Shown here in pieces: positions 8,619 to 20,967 of a stretch of DNA of 64,000 nt; positions within the stretch are counted from its first letter, which is position 1; the number at the start of each line of letters is the position of its first letter. The translations under genes and the position numbers were made by a program. The stretch is taken from the NCBI RefSeq assembly GCF_900086645.1, contig NZ_LT576451.1, forward strand, positions 1,612,001 through 1,676,000. The letters are read 5' to 3'. The DNA is from Curtobacterium sp. 9128 (GTDB taxonomy: Bacteria > Actinomycetota > Actinomycetes > Actinomycetales > Microbacteriaceae). The notes beneath the pieces were generated by a model. It was not told the origin of the DNA, made no database searches, and saw only the letters and a program-made list of their open reading frames with translations.

Positions 8619-9893
8619 TCAGCGCAGGCGTCGGGGCAGGTACCGCGGGACGTACCGGAACAGGACGCCGGCGCCGACGAGCCCGAGCACGCCCATCACC
8701 CCGCTGGCGATCGCGATCGACGCCACCGCGGTGATCCCGGAGATGAGGAGCGGTGCCGCCGCCTGCCCGAAGTCGCCGGTGAAGCGCCACGCGCCGAGGA
8801 ACGGCGCCGGGTGGTCCCGCGGCGCCAGGTCCGCGCCGAGTGTCATCAGGATCCCGGAGCCCACCCCGTTCGCCAGGGACATCGCCATCGCGACCGCGAC
8901 GAACCAGCCGACCCTGGCGTCGAGGTGGTCGCTCCACGCGAGGAGGAAGTAGCAGATGCTCAGGCCGAGCATGCAGGGGAGCGCGCTCGCGAGCCGCCCC
9001 CAGCGGTCCATGATCTGGCCGCTCGTGTAGAAGAGCGCGAAGTCGACGGCCCCCGCGATGCCGATGACGAGCGCTGCCGTGGAGTCGTTCAACCCGACGC
9101 TGACCGCCCAGAGCGGCAGGATCACCTGGCGTCCGGCGCGCATCGCCCCGATCAGCCCGGCGCCGCTACCGAGCCGCAGCAGGACGCGGTGGTGCTCGCG
9201 GATGGTCCGGAACAGTCCGTGGGACTCCTCCTTGACGAATTCCTCGCCTTCGAGCGTGGCCGGTTCGTCCGCACGGGAGGCTCGGCTCGGCCTGCGCAGA
9301 CCGCGCACGCCCGTCGCGGGGTCGCGCAGGACGAGGAGGGTCACCGCCGCCGCGAGGCAGCAGACGATGTGGATCCAGAAGGCGCTCTGGGTGGTGCCGG
9401 TGAGGTGGACGACGCCGGCTGCGATGAACGGCCCGACGAAGTAGCCGAAGCGGAAGACCCCGCCGAGGCTGGACAGCGCTCGTGCCCGGATCGCCAGAGG
9501 GATCGCAGTGGTCATGTAGGCGTGTCTGGCCAGGGCGAACACGGCCGTCGAGATGCCCACGAGGAAGACGCCGACGGCCAGCACGACGGGGTTCGGCGCG
9601 ACGACGCACACGGTCAGCCCGAGCATCGACACGACCGCTGCGCCGATCATCGCGTTCCGCTCACCGATGCGCGCGACGACCACGCCGGACGGCACGTCGC
9701 CGATGAGCTCGCCGACGAGGATGAGGGACGCGACGAACCCGGCGATCGCCAGGCTCGCACCGAGGGAGTTCGCGGCGATCGGGATGATCGGGATGATCGC
9801 GCCCTCGCCGATCGCGAAGAGTGCTGCGGGGAGGAACCCGGACAGCAGCACGGCCCGGAAGTCGAAGGGCGGGGGCTCTGGGGTGGTCGTCAT
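8619..9893 (-). CDS. MFS transporter
   Basis: A 424-residue major facilitator superfamily transporter: about twelve hydrophobic segments in two halves separated by a charged cytoplasmic loop containing RPSRASRADEPATLEGEEF. The conserved loop between helices 2 and 3 reads GDVPSGVVVARIGER and the corresponding one in the second half is GQIMDRWGR. Substrate unknown; a drug or metabolite exporter is likely for this type. It is divergent from mnmA with 43 bases between starts; TAGCGT at 9904-9909 (minus) is the likely -10 box and GGAG precedes the ATG. Confidence 0.85.
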   Translation of the reverse strand: MTTTPEPPPFDFRAVLLSGFLPAALFAIGEGAIIPIIPIAANSLGASLAIAGFVASLILVGELIGDVPSGVVVARIGERNAMIGAAVVSMLGLTVCVVAPNPVVLAVGVFLVGISTAVFALARHAYMTTAIPLAIRARALSSLGGVFRFGYFVGPFIAAGVVHLTGTTQSAFWIHIVCCLAAAVTLLVLRDPATGVRGLRRPSRASRADEPATLEGEEFVKEESHGLFRTIREHHRVLLRLGSGAGLIGAMRAGRQVILPLWAVSVGLNDSTAALVIGIAGAVDFALFYTSGQIMDRWGRLASALPCMLGLSICYFLLAWSDHLDARVGWFVAVAMAMSLANGVGSGILMTLGADLAPRDHPAPFLGAWRFTGDFGQAAAPLLISGITAVASIAIASGVMGVLGLVGAGVLFRYVPRYLPRRLR

Positions 9894-9924
9894 CGCGACT
9901 CCAACGCTACGCCCGGGGCGGAGT

Positions 9925-9930
9925 TACCCT
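9925..9930 (+). promoter_or_regulatory. -10 box for mnmA, leaderless
   Basis: TACCCT, 6 bases, ATG at 9937. Confidence 0.65.
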
Positions 9931-9936
9931 TGACGC

Positions 9937-11043
9937 ATGCGTGTTCTGGCGGCGATGAGTGGTGGAGTCGACTCGGCGGTGGCCGCCGCCAGGGCGGTCG
10001 ACGCCGGGCACGACGTCGTCGGGGTCCACCTGGCCCTGAGCCGGATGCCGGGGACCCTGCGGACCGGGAGTCGCGGCTGCTGCACCATCGAGGACTCGAT
10101 GGACGCCCAGCGTGCCGCGTCCGCACTCGGGATCCCGTACTACGTGTGGGACTTCTCGGCGCGGTTCAAGGAGGACGTGGTCGACGACTTCGTGGCCGAG
10201 TACCAGGCTGGTCGCACGCCGAACCCCTGCATGCGGTGCAACGAGCGGATCAAGTTCGCGGCGCTCCTCGAGAAGGCGCTCGCGCTCGGGTTCGACGCCG
10301 TCTGCACCGGCCACTACGCGTCGATCGTGACGGGTGCCGACGGCGCGCGTGAGCTGCACCGCTCGGCCGCGTGGGCGAAAGACCAGTCGTACGTGCTCGG
10401 CGTCCTCACCGCCGAGCAGCTCCAGCACGCGATGTTCCCACTCGGGGCGACCCCGTCGAAGGACGAGGTCCGGGCCGAGGCCGCTGCACGCGGACTCACG
10501 GTCGCGCAGAAGCCGGACTCGTACGACATCTGCTTCATCCCGGACGGCGACACGCGCGGCTGGCTCGCCGACCGCGTGGGGACCGCCCCCGGCGACGTCG
10601 TCGAGCGGGACGGCACGGTCGTCGGTGCCCACGACGGAGCGACCGGGTTCACCGTCGGGCAGCGGCGCGGGCTCGCGCTCGGGCGTCCGGCACCGGACGG
10701 CAAGCCGCGGTTCGTGCTGGAGATCCGTCCGAAGGACAACACCGTCGTCGTCGGGCCGAAGGAGGCGCTCGACGTCACGTCGATGTCGGGCTCCCGCTTC
10801 ACGTGGGCAGGGACGGCTCCCGCCGACCCGTCCGTGCCGTTCGCGTGCGACGTGCAGATCCGCGCGCACGCCGACCCGGTGCCCGCGACCGCACGGGTCT
10901 CCGACGGGGTGCTGGTCATCGACGTCGACGAGCCGCTCTCGGGTGTGGCACCGGGGCAGACCGCTGTGGTCTACGTCGGGACCCGGGTGCTCGGCCAGTG
11001 CACGATCGACGAGACGGTCAGCGCCGTCCCCGTCGACGCCTGA
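9937..11043 (+). CDS. mnmA: tRNA-specific 2-thiouridylase MnmA
   Basis: Adds the 2-thio group to U34 of tRNAs for Lys, Glu and Gln using ATP and sulfur relayed from a cysteine desulfurase. The 368 residues start with the PP-loop MSGGVDSAV, contain the first catalytic Cys in TPNPCMRCN and the second in [10 protein letters not shown], and GHYA between them; the C-terminal part is the tRNA-binding beta domain. Sizes and spacing are normal. Confidence 0.95.
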   Translation: MRVLAAMSGGVDSAVAAARAVDAGHDVVGVHLALSRMPGTLRTGSRGCCTIEDSMDAQRAASALGIPYYVWDFSARFKEDVVDDFVAEYQAGRTPNPCMRCNERIKFAALLEKALALGFDAVCTGHYASIVTGADGARELHRSAAWAKDQSYVLGVLTAEQLQHAMFPLGATPSKDEVRAEAAARGLTVAQKPDSYDICFIPDGDTRGWLADRVGTAPGDVVERDGTVVGAHDGATGFTVGQRRGLALGRPAPDGKPRFVLEIRPKDNTVVVGPKEALDVTSMSGSRFTWAGTAPADPSVPFACDVQIRAHADPVPATARVSDGVLVIDVDEPLSGVAPGQTAVVYVGTRVLGQCTIDETVSAVPVDA

Positions 11044-11050
11044 CGCCTGA

Positions 11051-13435
<2,385 letters not shown>

Positions 13436-13490
13436 CCCGTGCACGTGAGCACGTGTGCGGTCCGCGCGCACGGCACGCCGCGCCGTCGGT

Positions 13491-13505
13491 CTGAACCCAG
13501 TTCAG
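13491..13505. repeat. short inverted repeat CTGAAC-N3-GTTCAG
   Basis: Perfect arms CTGAAC and GTTCAG around CCA, about 45 bases upstream of a TACACT -10-like box (13550-13555) for the next gene. It could be an operator; there is no direct support. Confidence 0.35.
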
Positions 13506-13589
13506 GGGGCAAGTTGCAGCGGACATGACCGGTTCCTGGCCGTTTTCCTTACACTCGACAGAGCATCACCTGTCGTCTGCAGGGGGACG

Positions 13590-14981
13590 ATGGGATGGCC
13601 TTCCCGGGGGAGACCGGTATTGCTGCTCCTCGCCGCCGCACTGCTCACCGCCTCGATGCACTCCCTCGGAGTGGTCGAGTCGCCCGTCGCGCCCGCGGCC
13701 TCGAGTGCCGTCGCCGTCTCGACCGCCGCAGTCGTCCACGACACGGGGCAGACCGCAGCGCCGGTCATGACCGGGGGACAGATCGGGATCGGCGACCTGC
13801 GTTCGGACCGTGGTCGCGCCTTCCTCGACGACCTCGCCACGGCGTCTCCGGCCGTGCTCGCGACGGCCGATCGTGACGACCGGGTCGTGGCGACCGCGAT
13901 GGACGCCCCGCCGACGGCCGCCGAGGTCACCACGTGGTGGTCCGGCCTCGACGCCGCCGAGCAGGTGCGGCTGCTGCACGGTGCACCAGTCGTCGTCGGC
14001 AACCTCGACGGGGTGCCGTACGCCGTCCGTGACCGGGCGAACCGGGCGGTGCTCGCGGCGGAGAGCGCGGACCGCCGGACCCTGTCAGGCGAAGCCGCGA
14101 TGCTCGGGCAGGTCCGCGAGTCCCTGGTCCGCGACGCCGACGGACCCCGCAAGTCCCTCATCACGCTCGACACGCGGGGTTCCGGACGTGCGGCCATCGC
14201 GCTCGGCGACCTCGCCACCGCTGCGGACGTCACCGTGGTGGTCCCCGGGATGTTCTTCACCGTCACCGGACAGATGGTCGACTTCACCGCGACCGCCGGG
14301 GACCTCTACGACGAGCAGGCGACGCTGTCGCCGGTCGCGGCACCGGCGCCGGGGACCGGGATCGCGGTCGTGGCGTGGATGGGGTACCGGACGCCGGACC
14401 TGTCGAACATCCTGTCCCTGGACCTCGCGAAGACCGGCGCCGGGCGTCTCGAGCGGACCGTCGACGGCATCCGCCAGATCCGCGACGGCGCAGAACCACG
14501 GCTCGGCATCGTCGCCCACTCCTACGGCTCGACGACCGCGCTGATGGCACTGTCCTCCGGTCGGATGCACGCCGACAGCCTGACGGTGCTGGGGTCCCCG
14601 GGGAGCGACGTGACGAGCGCCTCGGAACTGGCGGTCGCCGCGGGCGAGGTGTTCGTCGGGGGAGCGCACTGGGATCCCATCGCCGGGTCCGGCTACTTCG
14701 GCACCGACCCCGGCGCCGCCGACTTCGGCTCGACCGTGCTCGACCTCGCCGGCGGGATCGACCCGGCGGACGCGGACGACGTGTTCCGGCGACCGGTCGG
14801 GCACAACGACTACCTGAAGCCCGGGACGGCGTCGTTGCACGACGTCGCGCTCATCGCCGTGGGACGCGGCGACCTGGTGCGCGACCAGGTGCAGCGCGGC
14901 AACGGCCGCGGGGAGGGCACCGTGCGGGCGTCGCCGGACATGTTCCTCGTCCGCCCGCAGGACCTGCAGCCCCGCGACTGA
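13590..14981 (+). CDS. exported alpha/beta hydrolase (DUF1023-like)
   Basis: A 463-residue protein whose ATG at 13590 follows GGGGGA. The N-terminus PVLLLLAAALLTASMHSLGV is a signal peptide or anchor. The rest matches the actinobacterial DUF1023 alpha/beta hydrolases: a nucleophile elbow VAHSYGSTT about residue 310, preceded by VVVPGMFFTV, and a late HWDPIAGSGYFGTDP block where a catalytic Asp could lie; a His follows in PVGHNDYL. Substrate unknown. It sits alone between ligA and the penicillin-binding protein. Confidence 0.75.
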   Translation: MGWPSRGRPVLLLLAAALLTASMHSLGVVESPVAPAASSAVAVSTAAVVHDTGQTAAPVMTGGQIGIGDLRSDRGRAFLDDLATASPAVLATADRDDRVVATAMDAPPTAAEVTTWWSGLDAAEQVRLLHGAPVVVGNLDGVPYAVRDRANRAVLAAESADRRTLSGEAAMLGQVRESLVRDADGPRKSLITLDTRGSGRAAIALGDLATAADVTVVVPGMFFTVTGQMVDFTATAGDLYDEQATLSPVAAPAPGTGIAVVAWMGYRTPDLSNILSLDLAKTGAGRLERTVDGIRQIRDGAEPRLGIVAHSYGSTTALMALSSGRMHADSLTVLGSPGSDVTSASELAVAAGEVFVGGAHWDPIAGSGYFGTDPGAADFGSTVLDLAGGIDPADADDVFRRPVGHNDYLKPGTASLHDVALIAVGRGDLVRDQVQRGNGRGEGTVRASPDMFLVRPQDLQPRD

Positions 14982-15168
14982 CGCGAGCGGGCGGTGATGC
15001 CGCCCACGGTGGTGGACGTGACCCGATCGTGACCGGACGTGCGGGGCGGACGCGATCCGAGCCTCCAGGCCGATCCGGGCCGCACCTGCTGGACAACCTG
15101 AGCAGCGGTGCAGGTTCTGCGGGGATCGGAGCAGTCTCGCCCCAGGGCGGGTCCCTACCGTGCAGTGC
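14982..15168 (+). promoter_or_regulatory. promoter region of the PBP gene
   Basis: The PBP -10 box TACCGT is at 15156-15161, 7 bases before the ATG at 15169. Upstream is GAGCCTCCAG (15059-15068), a single arm of the GGAGGC stem family, and a weak stem CTGCT/AGCAG. I see no gene here. Confidence 0.5.
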
Positions 15169-17433
15169 ATGCGTGTGATGCGGTGGCCGGGAGCCCTCCT
15201 GATGTTCGTCGTGATGTCGGCACTCGCGGGCATGCTCGTCGCGGTCGCCGTCACGCCGGCCGTCGCCGTGGCGGGGGAAGGCGCCTCCGGCGCTGCCGCG
15301 TTCTTCGAGGACCTGCCGAGCTACCTCGACGTGCAGACGCCCCAGCAGGTGTCGTCCGTGTACGCGAAGCAGGGCGGCCAGGACGTCAAGATCGCGTCGT
15401 TCTACGCCGAGAACCGCACCACCGTGAAGTCCGACGCGATCGCGACGACCCTCAAGCAGGCCGCGATCGACACCGAGGACCCGCGGTTCTACGACGAAGG
15501 CGGCATCGACGTGCTCGGGACCGTCCGCGGTGTCGCCGCGACCGTCGTCGGCGGAGACGTGCAGGGCGGCTCGAGCATCACGCAGCAATACGTCAAGAAC
15601 GTGCTCGTGCAGCAGTGCGAGCAGCTCACCGGCAAGGACGCTGCGGACACGCAGAAGAAGATCGACGCGTGCTACGAGGACGCCGCCGGTGTCACGCCGC
15701 AGCGGAAGCTGCAGGAGATGCGGTACGCGATCGCCGTGAACAAGAAGTACTCCAAGCAGGACATCCTCACCGGGTACCTCAACATCGTCGGCCTCGGCGG
15801 CCGGGTGTACGGCGCAGAGGCCGGGGCCCAGTACTACTTCGGCGTCTCGGCGAAGGACCTGTCCCTCGTGCAGTCCGCCACCCTCGTGGCGATCCTCAAC
15901 AACCCGTCGAACCTGCGCATCGACCAGCCGGACTCGACGGCGAACGGATCGGCGAACGGGTACAAGGCAACCAAGGCGCGCCGCGACTACGTGCTGCAGC
16001 GGATGTACGCGCACCACTCGATCTCGAAGGCCGACGAGCAGGCGGCGATCGCGACGCCCGTGCAGCCGAAGATCACCGCGACCGCGAACGGCTGCTCGTC
16101 AGCGGCGACGAACTACGACGCCGGCTACTTCTGCGACTACGTGCGTGACCAGGTCCTGCAGGACCCGGCGTTCGGGAAGACCGCGTCAGAGCGCATCGAG
16201 ACCCTCGACACCAAGGGCCTGCAGATCCACACCTCGCTCGACCTCGACCTGCAGGGGCAGGCGCAGAGCGCGCTGTCGTCGTACGTCCCGACGACGATGG
16301 CCGGGGTCGACGCCGGCGGGTCGAACGTGACCGTCGAGCCCGGGACCGGCCGGATCGTCTCGATGGTGCAGAACACCGCGTACACGCAGGGTGACAGTGC
16401 GGCTGCCGGGTCGACGGCGGTGAACTACAGCGCGGACACCGCCTACGGCAACTCCGGCGGGTTCCAGACCGGATCCACGTTCAAGGTGTTCACGCTCGCG
16501 GAGTGGCTCGCGCAGGGGCACACCCTGAACGAGAGCGTCAACACCACGCAGCACACGTACAACGCGTCGGAGTTCACGAACTCGTGCGAGGGCATCGGCG
16601 GGACGTGGAACGTCGCCAACGCCGAGAACGCCCCGGCGTCGATGAGCGTGCTGAGCGCCACCGCCGAGTCGATCAACACCGCGTTCGCCGCGATGGGCAA
16701 GCAGCTCGACCTCTGCAAGATCGCGAACCTGGCGGAGTCGATGGGCATCCACACCGCGAACGGCGGGAAGCTCAGCTCCGTGCCGTCGATGATCCTCGGC
16801 ACGAACAACCTGTCGCCCGTCGACCTCGCCGAGGCGTACGCGGGCTTCGCGAACGGCGGCGTCGTCTGCACGCCGACCGCGATCGACTCCGTGACCGAGT
16901 CGGACGGCACGAAGATCACGCCGACCCCGTCGTCCTGCACGCAGGGCGTCTCCGCCGAGGTCGCGGGGACCGTCGACTACGCACTGCAGTCGGTGCTCAC
17001 CGGAGCAGGGACCGCTGCGAGCGCGAACCCGGGTGACGCGACGCCGAAGTTCGCCAAGACCGGCACCACCGACGGCGACGTGCAGAACTGGCTGGTGGCA
17101 TCGAGCACGAAGTACACGAACGCGACCTGGATCGGCAACGTGCAGGGCAACGTCAAGCTCGCGAACTGGCCGTTCCTGCAGGGGACGACCGGGTACAGCG
17201 CGAAGTTCGGGGTCGGGAAGTCGATGATGCAGTACCTCGACGCGCACTACGGCGGGGGCGCCCTGCCGGCACCGAGCCAGTCGATGATCGGCGCGGCGAA
17301 GGCCCCGGCGAAGTCGGCGCAGTCCTCGCAGTCTGCGCAGTCTGCGCAGCCCGGGGCGCAGTCCTCCCCAGGGGCGTCGAACGGGCAGCCGTCCACCGGC
17401 GGGACGCCCGATCAGCAGTCGGGCGGGCAGTAG
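15169..17433 (+). CDS. class A penicillin-binding protein (transglycosylase/transpeptidase)
   Basis: Builds peptidoglycan by polymerising glycan strands and cross-linking stem peptides outside the membrane. The 754 residues begin with one membrane anchor (LLMFVVMSALAGMLVAVAV). The GT51 domain has catalytic Glu103 in IDTEDPRFY and GGSSITQQYVKN; the transpeptidase domain has Ser436-x-x-Lys439 in TGSTFKVF, a SxN-type ESIN, and Lys630-Thr-Gly in AKTGTTDG. There are no PASTA repeats; instead the tail is a Ser/Gln/Pro-rich linker (SAQSSQSAQSAQPGAQS). Start chosen by leaderless spacing. Confidence 0.92.
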   Translation: MRVMRWPGALLMFVVMSALAGMLVAVAVTPAVAVAGEGASGAAAFFEDLPSYLDVQTPQQVSSVYAKQGGQDVKIASFYAENRTTVKSDAIATTLKQAAIDTEDPRFYDEGGIDVLGTVRGVAATVVGGDVQGGSSITQQYVKNVLVQQCEQLTGKDAADTQKKIDACYEDAAGVTPQRKLQEMRYAIAVNKKYSKQDILTGYLNIVGLGGRVYGAEAGAQYYFGVSAKDLSLVQSATLVAILNNPSNLRIDQPDSTANGSANGYKATKARRDYVLQRMYAHHSISKADEQAAIATPVQPKITATANGCSSAATNYDAGYFCDYVRDQVLQDPAFGKTASERIETLDTKGLQIHTSLDLDLQGQAQSALSSYVPTTMAGVDAGGSNVTVEPGTGRIVSMVQNTAYTQGDSAAAGSTAVNYSADTAYGNSGGFQTGSTFKVFTLAEWLAQGHTLNESVNTTQHTYNASEFTNSCEGIGGTWNVANAENAPASMSVLSATAESINTAFAAMGKQLDLCKIANLAESMGIHTANGGKLSSVPSMILGTNNLSPVDLAEAYAGFANGGVVCTPTAIDSVTESDGTKITPTPSSCTQGVSAEVAGTVDYALQSVLTGAGTAASANPGDATPKFAKTGTTDGDVQNWLVASSTKYTNATWIGNVQGNVKLANWPFLQGTTGYSAKFGVGKSMMQYLDAHYGGGALPAPSQSMIGAAKAPAKSAQSSQSAQSAQPGAQSSPGASNGQPSTGGTPDQQSGGQ

Positions 17434-17438
17434 ACCAA

Positions 17439-17444
17439 TAGACT
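17439..17444 (+). promoter_or_regulatory. -10 box for gatCAB
   Basis: TAGACT, 34 bases before the gatC ATG, so this transcript has a short leader with a GGAG ribosome site rather than being leaderless. Confidence 0.55.
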
Positions 17445-17478
17445 GGTTCGCATTCCACGAACCGATCGACGGAGCACC

Positions 17479-17778
17479 ATGCCTGACATCACGAGCGAGC
17501 AGGTCGCCCACCTGGCGAACCTCGCACGTATCGCACTCACGCCCGACGAGATCGAGAAGCTGACCGGGGAGCTGTCGCACATCGTCGACAGCGTCGCGAA
17601 GGTGACCGAGGTCGCCACGCCGGACGTCCCCGCGACGAGCCACCCGGTCACGCTGCCGAACGTCCTCCGGCCCGACGTGGTCGGCGAGACGCTCACCCAG
17701 CAGCAGGCGCTCTCCGGAGCCCCCGACACCGACGGCGAACGGTTCCGCGTGACGGCGATCCTCGGCGAAGAACAGTAG
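17479..17778 (+). CDS. gatC: Asp-tRNA(Asn)/Glu-tRNA(Gln) amidotransferase subunit C
   Basis: Small 99-residue subunit that wraps around GatA and stabilises the GatCAB complex converting misacylated Glu-tRNA(Gln) and Asp-tRNA(Asn). It has [20 protein letters not shown] at the N-terminus and the Pro-rich middle typical of the family, ending [14 protein letters not shown]. The gene starts the gatC-gatA-gatB operon. Confidence 0.95.
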   Translation: MPDITSEQVAHLANLARIALTPDEIEKLTGELSHIVDSVAKVTEVATPDVPATSHPVTLPNVLRPDVVGETLTQQQALSGAPDTDGERFRVTAILGEEQ

Positions 17779-17789
17779 GCGGAAGAACA

Positions 17790-19337
17790 GTGACCGACGA
17801 CATCACGAAGCTCAGCGCCGCGGCGCTCGCCGACGCCCTGGTGGCGCGCGACGTCTCCAGCGTCGAGGCGACCCAGGCACACCTCGACCGCATCGCCGCG
17901 GTCGACGGGGACGTGCACGCGTTCCTGCACGTCAACGAGAACGCCCTCGGCGTCGCGAAGTCCATCGACTCGCGCCGCGCCGCCGGCGACGACCTCGGCG
18001 CCCTCGCGGGTGTGCCGGTGGCCATCAAGGACGTGCTCTGCACGCTCGACATGCCGTCCACCTCCGGGTCGAAGATCCTCGAAGGCTGGGTGCCGCCCTA
18101 CGACGCCACCCCGGTCGCGAAGCTCCGCCGCGCCGGCCTGGTTCCCCTCGGCAAGACCAACATGGACGAGTTCGCGATGGGCTCGACGACCGAGTTCTCG
18201 GCGTACGGCCCGACGCACAACCCGTGGGACCTCGACCGCATCCCCGGTGGGTCCGGCGGCGGTTCGGCCGCTGCGGTCGCCGCCCACGAAGCGCCCCTCG
18301 CGCTCGGCTCGGACACCGGTGGGTCGATCCGCCAGCCGGGCGCCGTCACCGGCACCGTCGGCGTGAAGCCCACCTACGGTGGCGTCAGTCGGTACGGCTC
18401 GATCGCCCTGGCGTCGAGCCTCGACCAGGTCGGCCCCGTCGCCCGCACCGTCCTCGACGCCGCGCTCCTGCACGACGTCATCGGCGGGCACGACCCGCGC
18501 GACTCCACGTCGATCCGTGACGATTGGCCGTCGTTCGCGGCCGCCGCCCGTGACGGACTGCAGGCGGACACGCTCAAGGGCCTCCGCGTGGGCGTCGTGA
18601 AGGAGCTCGCCGGTGGCGAGGGCTTCCAGGCCGGCGTCACGCAGCGCTTCCAGGAGACCGTCGCGATCCTCGAAGCCGCCGGTGCGGTCGTCGTCGAGAT
18701 CGACGCACCGAGCTTCGCGTACGCCATCAGCGCCTACTACCTGATCCTGCCGGCGGAAGCGTCGTCGAACCTCGCGAAGTTCGACTCGGTGCGGTTCGGC
18801 CTGCGGGTCACGCCAGAGGGCGGCGCCACGGTCGAGGACGTGATGGCAGCCACGCGTGAAGCCGGCTTCGGACCAGAGGTCAAGCGTCGCATCATCCTCG
18901 GCACCTACGCGCTCAGCGCCGGGTACTACGACGCCTACTACGGCAGCGCGCAGAAGGTCCGCACCCTCGTGCAGCGCGACTTCGACAAGGCGTTCGAGCA
19001 GGTCGACCTGCTCGTCAGCCCGTCGGCGCCGACGACCGCGTTCCCGCTGGGCGAGCGCCTCGACGACCCGCTGTCGATGTACCTCAACGACCTCACCACG
19101 ATCCCGGCGAACCTGGCGGGCGTCCCCGGCATGAGCATCCCGAACGGTCTGGCTCCGGAAGACGGCCTGCCGACCGGCGTGCAGCTGATGGCCCCGCAGC
19201 GTGAGGACGCCCGGCTGTACCGCTACGGCGCGGCACTCGAACGGCTGCTCGAGCAGCAGTGGGGTGCGCCGCTCATCGACCGGATCCCCGACCTCGACTT
19301 CAGTCAGCAGTCGGCAGCAGAGGAAGGCGTGGTCTGA
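17790..19337 (+). CDS. gatA: Asp-tRNA(Asn)/Glu-tRNA(Gln) amidotransferase subunit A
   Basis: Amidase subunit that releases ammonia from glutamine for transamidation. The 515 residues contain the Ser-cisSer-Lys machinery of the amidase signature family: Lys80 in AIKDVLC, the first Ser in [14 protein letters not shown] and nucleophile Ser179 in [15 protein letters not shown] start at 17790, 11 bases after the gatC stop, with GGAAGAA upstream; stop overlaps the gatB ATG by one base. Confidence 0.95.
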   Translation: MTDDITKLSAAALADALVARDVSSVEATQAHLDRIAAVDGDVHAFLHVNENALGVAKSIDSRRAAGDDLGALAGVPVAIKDVLCTLDMPSTSGSKILEGWVPPYDATPVAKLRRAGLVPLGKTNMDEFAMGSTTEFSAYGPTHNPWDLDRIPGGSGGGSAAAVAAHEAPLALGSDTGGSIRQPGAVTGTVGVKPTYGGVSRYGSIALASSLDQVGPVARTVLDAALLHDVIGGHDPRDSTSIRDDWPSFAAAARDGLQADTLKGLRVGVVKELAGGEGFQAGVTQRFQETVAILEAAGAVVVEIDAPSFAYAISAYYLILPAEASSNLAKFDSVRFGLRVTPEGGATVEDVMAATREAGFGPEVKRRIILGTYALSAGYYDAYYGSAQKVRTLVQRDFDKAFEQVDLLVSPSAPTTAFPLGERLDDPLSMYLNDLTTIPANLAGVPGMSIPNGLAPEDGLPTGVQLMAPQREDARLYRYGAALERLLEQQWGAPLIDRIPDLDFSQQSAAEEGVV

Positions 19338-20839
19338 TGGCCGCCAAGGACGCACTCATGGACTTCGACGAGGCGATCGAGCGCTTCGAGCCGGTCCTCG
19401 GCTTCGAGGTGCACGTCGAGCTCGCCACGAAGACCAAGATGTTCTCCGACGCCCCGAACTTCTTCGGCGGCGAACCGAACACCAACGTGACGCCGGTGGA
19501 CCTCGGGCTCCCCGGCTCGCTCCCCGTCGTGAACGAGCAGGCCGTCCGGTTCTCGATCAACCTCGGGCTCGCGCTCGGGTGTTCGATCGCCGAGTCGTCG
19601 CGGTTCTCCCGGAAGAACTACTTCTACCCGGACAACCCGAAGAACTACCAGATCTCGCAGTACGACGAGCCGATCGCCTTCGAGGGCGAGGTCGAGGTCG
19701 AACTCGCCGACGGCACGCTCTTCCAGGTGCCGATCGAGCGCGCCCACATGGAAGAGGACGCGGGCAAGCTGACGCACGTCGGTGGCGCGACCGGTCGGAT
19801 CCAGGGCGCCGAGTACTCGCTCGTCGACTACAACCGTGCCGGTGTGCCGCTCGTCGAGATCGTCACGAAGCCGATCTTCGGTGCCGCCCACCGGGCCCCG
19901 GAGCTCGGCGCCGCGTACGTGCAGGTCATCCGTGACCTCGTCCGTGCGCTCGGCGTCTCCGAGGCCCGCATGGAACGCGGGAACCTGCGCTGCGACGCCA
20001 ACATCTCGCTGCGTCCGTGGGGCCAGGAGAAGCTCGGCACCCGGACCGAGACGAAGAACGTCAACTCGTTCCGCGCCGTCGAGCGCGCCATCCGCTACGA
20101 GATCCAGCGACAGGCTGCGATCCTCGCGGACGGCGGCACGATCACGCAGGAGACCCGGCACTGGCACGAGGACACCGGACGCACCTCCGCGGGGCGCCCC
20201 AAGTCCGACGCGGACGACTACCGCTACTTCCCGGAGCCCGACCTGCTCCCCGTCGTGCCGGACCCGGCGATGATCGAGGAACTCCGAGCATCCCTGCCGG
20301 AGGCACCCGTCGCCCGCCGACGTCGCCTCAAGGGGGAGTGGGGCTTCGCCGACCTCGAGTTCCAGGACGTGGTGAACGGCGGCCTCCTCGACGAGGTCGA
20401 AGCCACCGTCGCCGCCGGTGCACCAGCCCAGGCCGCCCGCAAGTGGTGGACCGGTGAGATCAGCCGCGTCGCGAACACGCAGGACGCCGCCGCCGGGGAC
20501 CTCGTGTCGCCCGCGCACGTCGCCGAGCTCATCACGCTCGTCGAGTCCGGCGACCTGACCGATCGCCTGGCACGCCAGGTGCTCGAGGGCGTCATCGCCG
20601 GCGAGGGCTCGCCGTCCGCGGTCGTCGAGTCGCGCGGGCTCAAGGTCGTCTCCGACGACTCGGCGCTCACCGCCGCCGTCGACGAGGCACTCGCCGCGCA
20701 GCCGGACGTCCTCGCCAAGATCAAGGACGGCAAGGTCCAGGCCGCTGGCGCGATCATCGGAGCCGTCATGAAGTCGATGCAGGGCCAGGCCGACGCTGCC
20801 CGCGTCCGCGAGCTCGTGCTGGAGCGGGCGCAGGCCTGA
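19337..20839 (+). CDS. gatB: Asp-tRNA(Asn)/Glu-tRNA(Gln) amidotransferase subunit B
   Basis: tRNA-binding kinase/transamidase subunit that phosphorylates the misacylated residue before amidation. The 500 residues have [16 protein letters not shown], the channel region [12 protein letters not shown], and RNVNS-like [14 protein letters not shown], with a YqeY-like helical tail that contacts tRNA ([12 protein letters not shown]). ATG at 19337 in TGATG overlap with gatA. Confidence 0.95.
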   Translation: MAAKDALMDFDEAIERFEPVLGFEVHVELATKTKMFSDAPNFFGGEPNTNVTPVDLGLPGSLPVVNEQAVRFSINLGLALGCSIAESSRFSRKNYFYPDNPKNYQISQYDEPIAFEGEVEVELADGTLFQVPIERAHMEEDAGKLTHVGGATGRIQGAEYSLVDYNRAGVPLVEIVTKPIFGAAHRAPELGAAYVQVIRDLVRALGVSEARMERGNLRCDANISLRPWGQEKLGTRTETKNVNSFRAVERAIRYEIQRQAAILADGGTITQETRHWHEDTGRTSAGRPKSDADDYRYFPEPDLLPVVPDPAMIEELRASLPEAPVARRRRLKGEWGFADLEFQDVVNGGLLDEVEATVAAGAPAQAARKWWTGEISRVANTQDAAAGDLVSPAHVAELITLVESGDLTDRLARQVLEGVIAGEGSPSAVVESRGLKVVSDDSALTAAVDEALAAQPDVLAKIKDGKVQAAGAIIGAVMKSMQGQADAARVRELVLERAQA

Positions 20840-20851
20840 CGCCGCCGCACC

Positions 20852-20911
20852 GAACCGCAGAACGGACACAGCACCGCGCATCGGCGCGGTGCTGTGTCCG
20901 TTCCGCGGTTC
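20852..20911 (+). terminator. long hairpin terminator after gatB
   Basis: Arms GAACGGACACAGCACCGCGC (from 20858; outer GAACCGC) and GCGCGGTGCTGTGTCCGTTC, loop ATCG, then GCGGTTC. About 27 paired bases, no T-run. Confidence 0.85.
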
Positions 20912-20967
20912 CGTGCCGTCGTGGTCGTACCTGGGGACACGTCCACGACCCGGTGACATGATGAGGA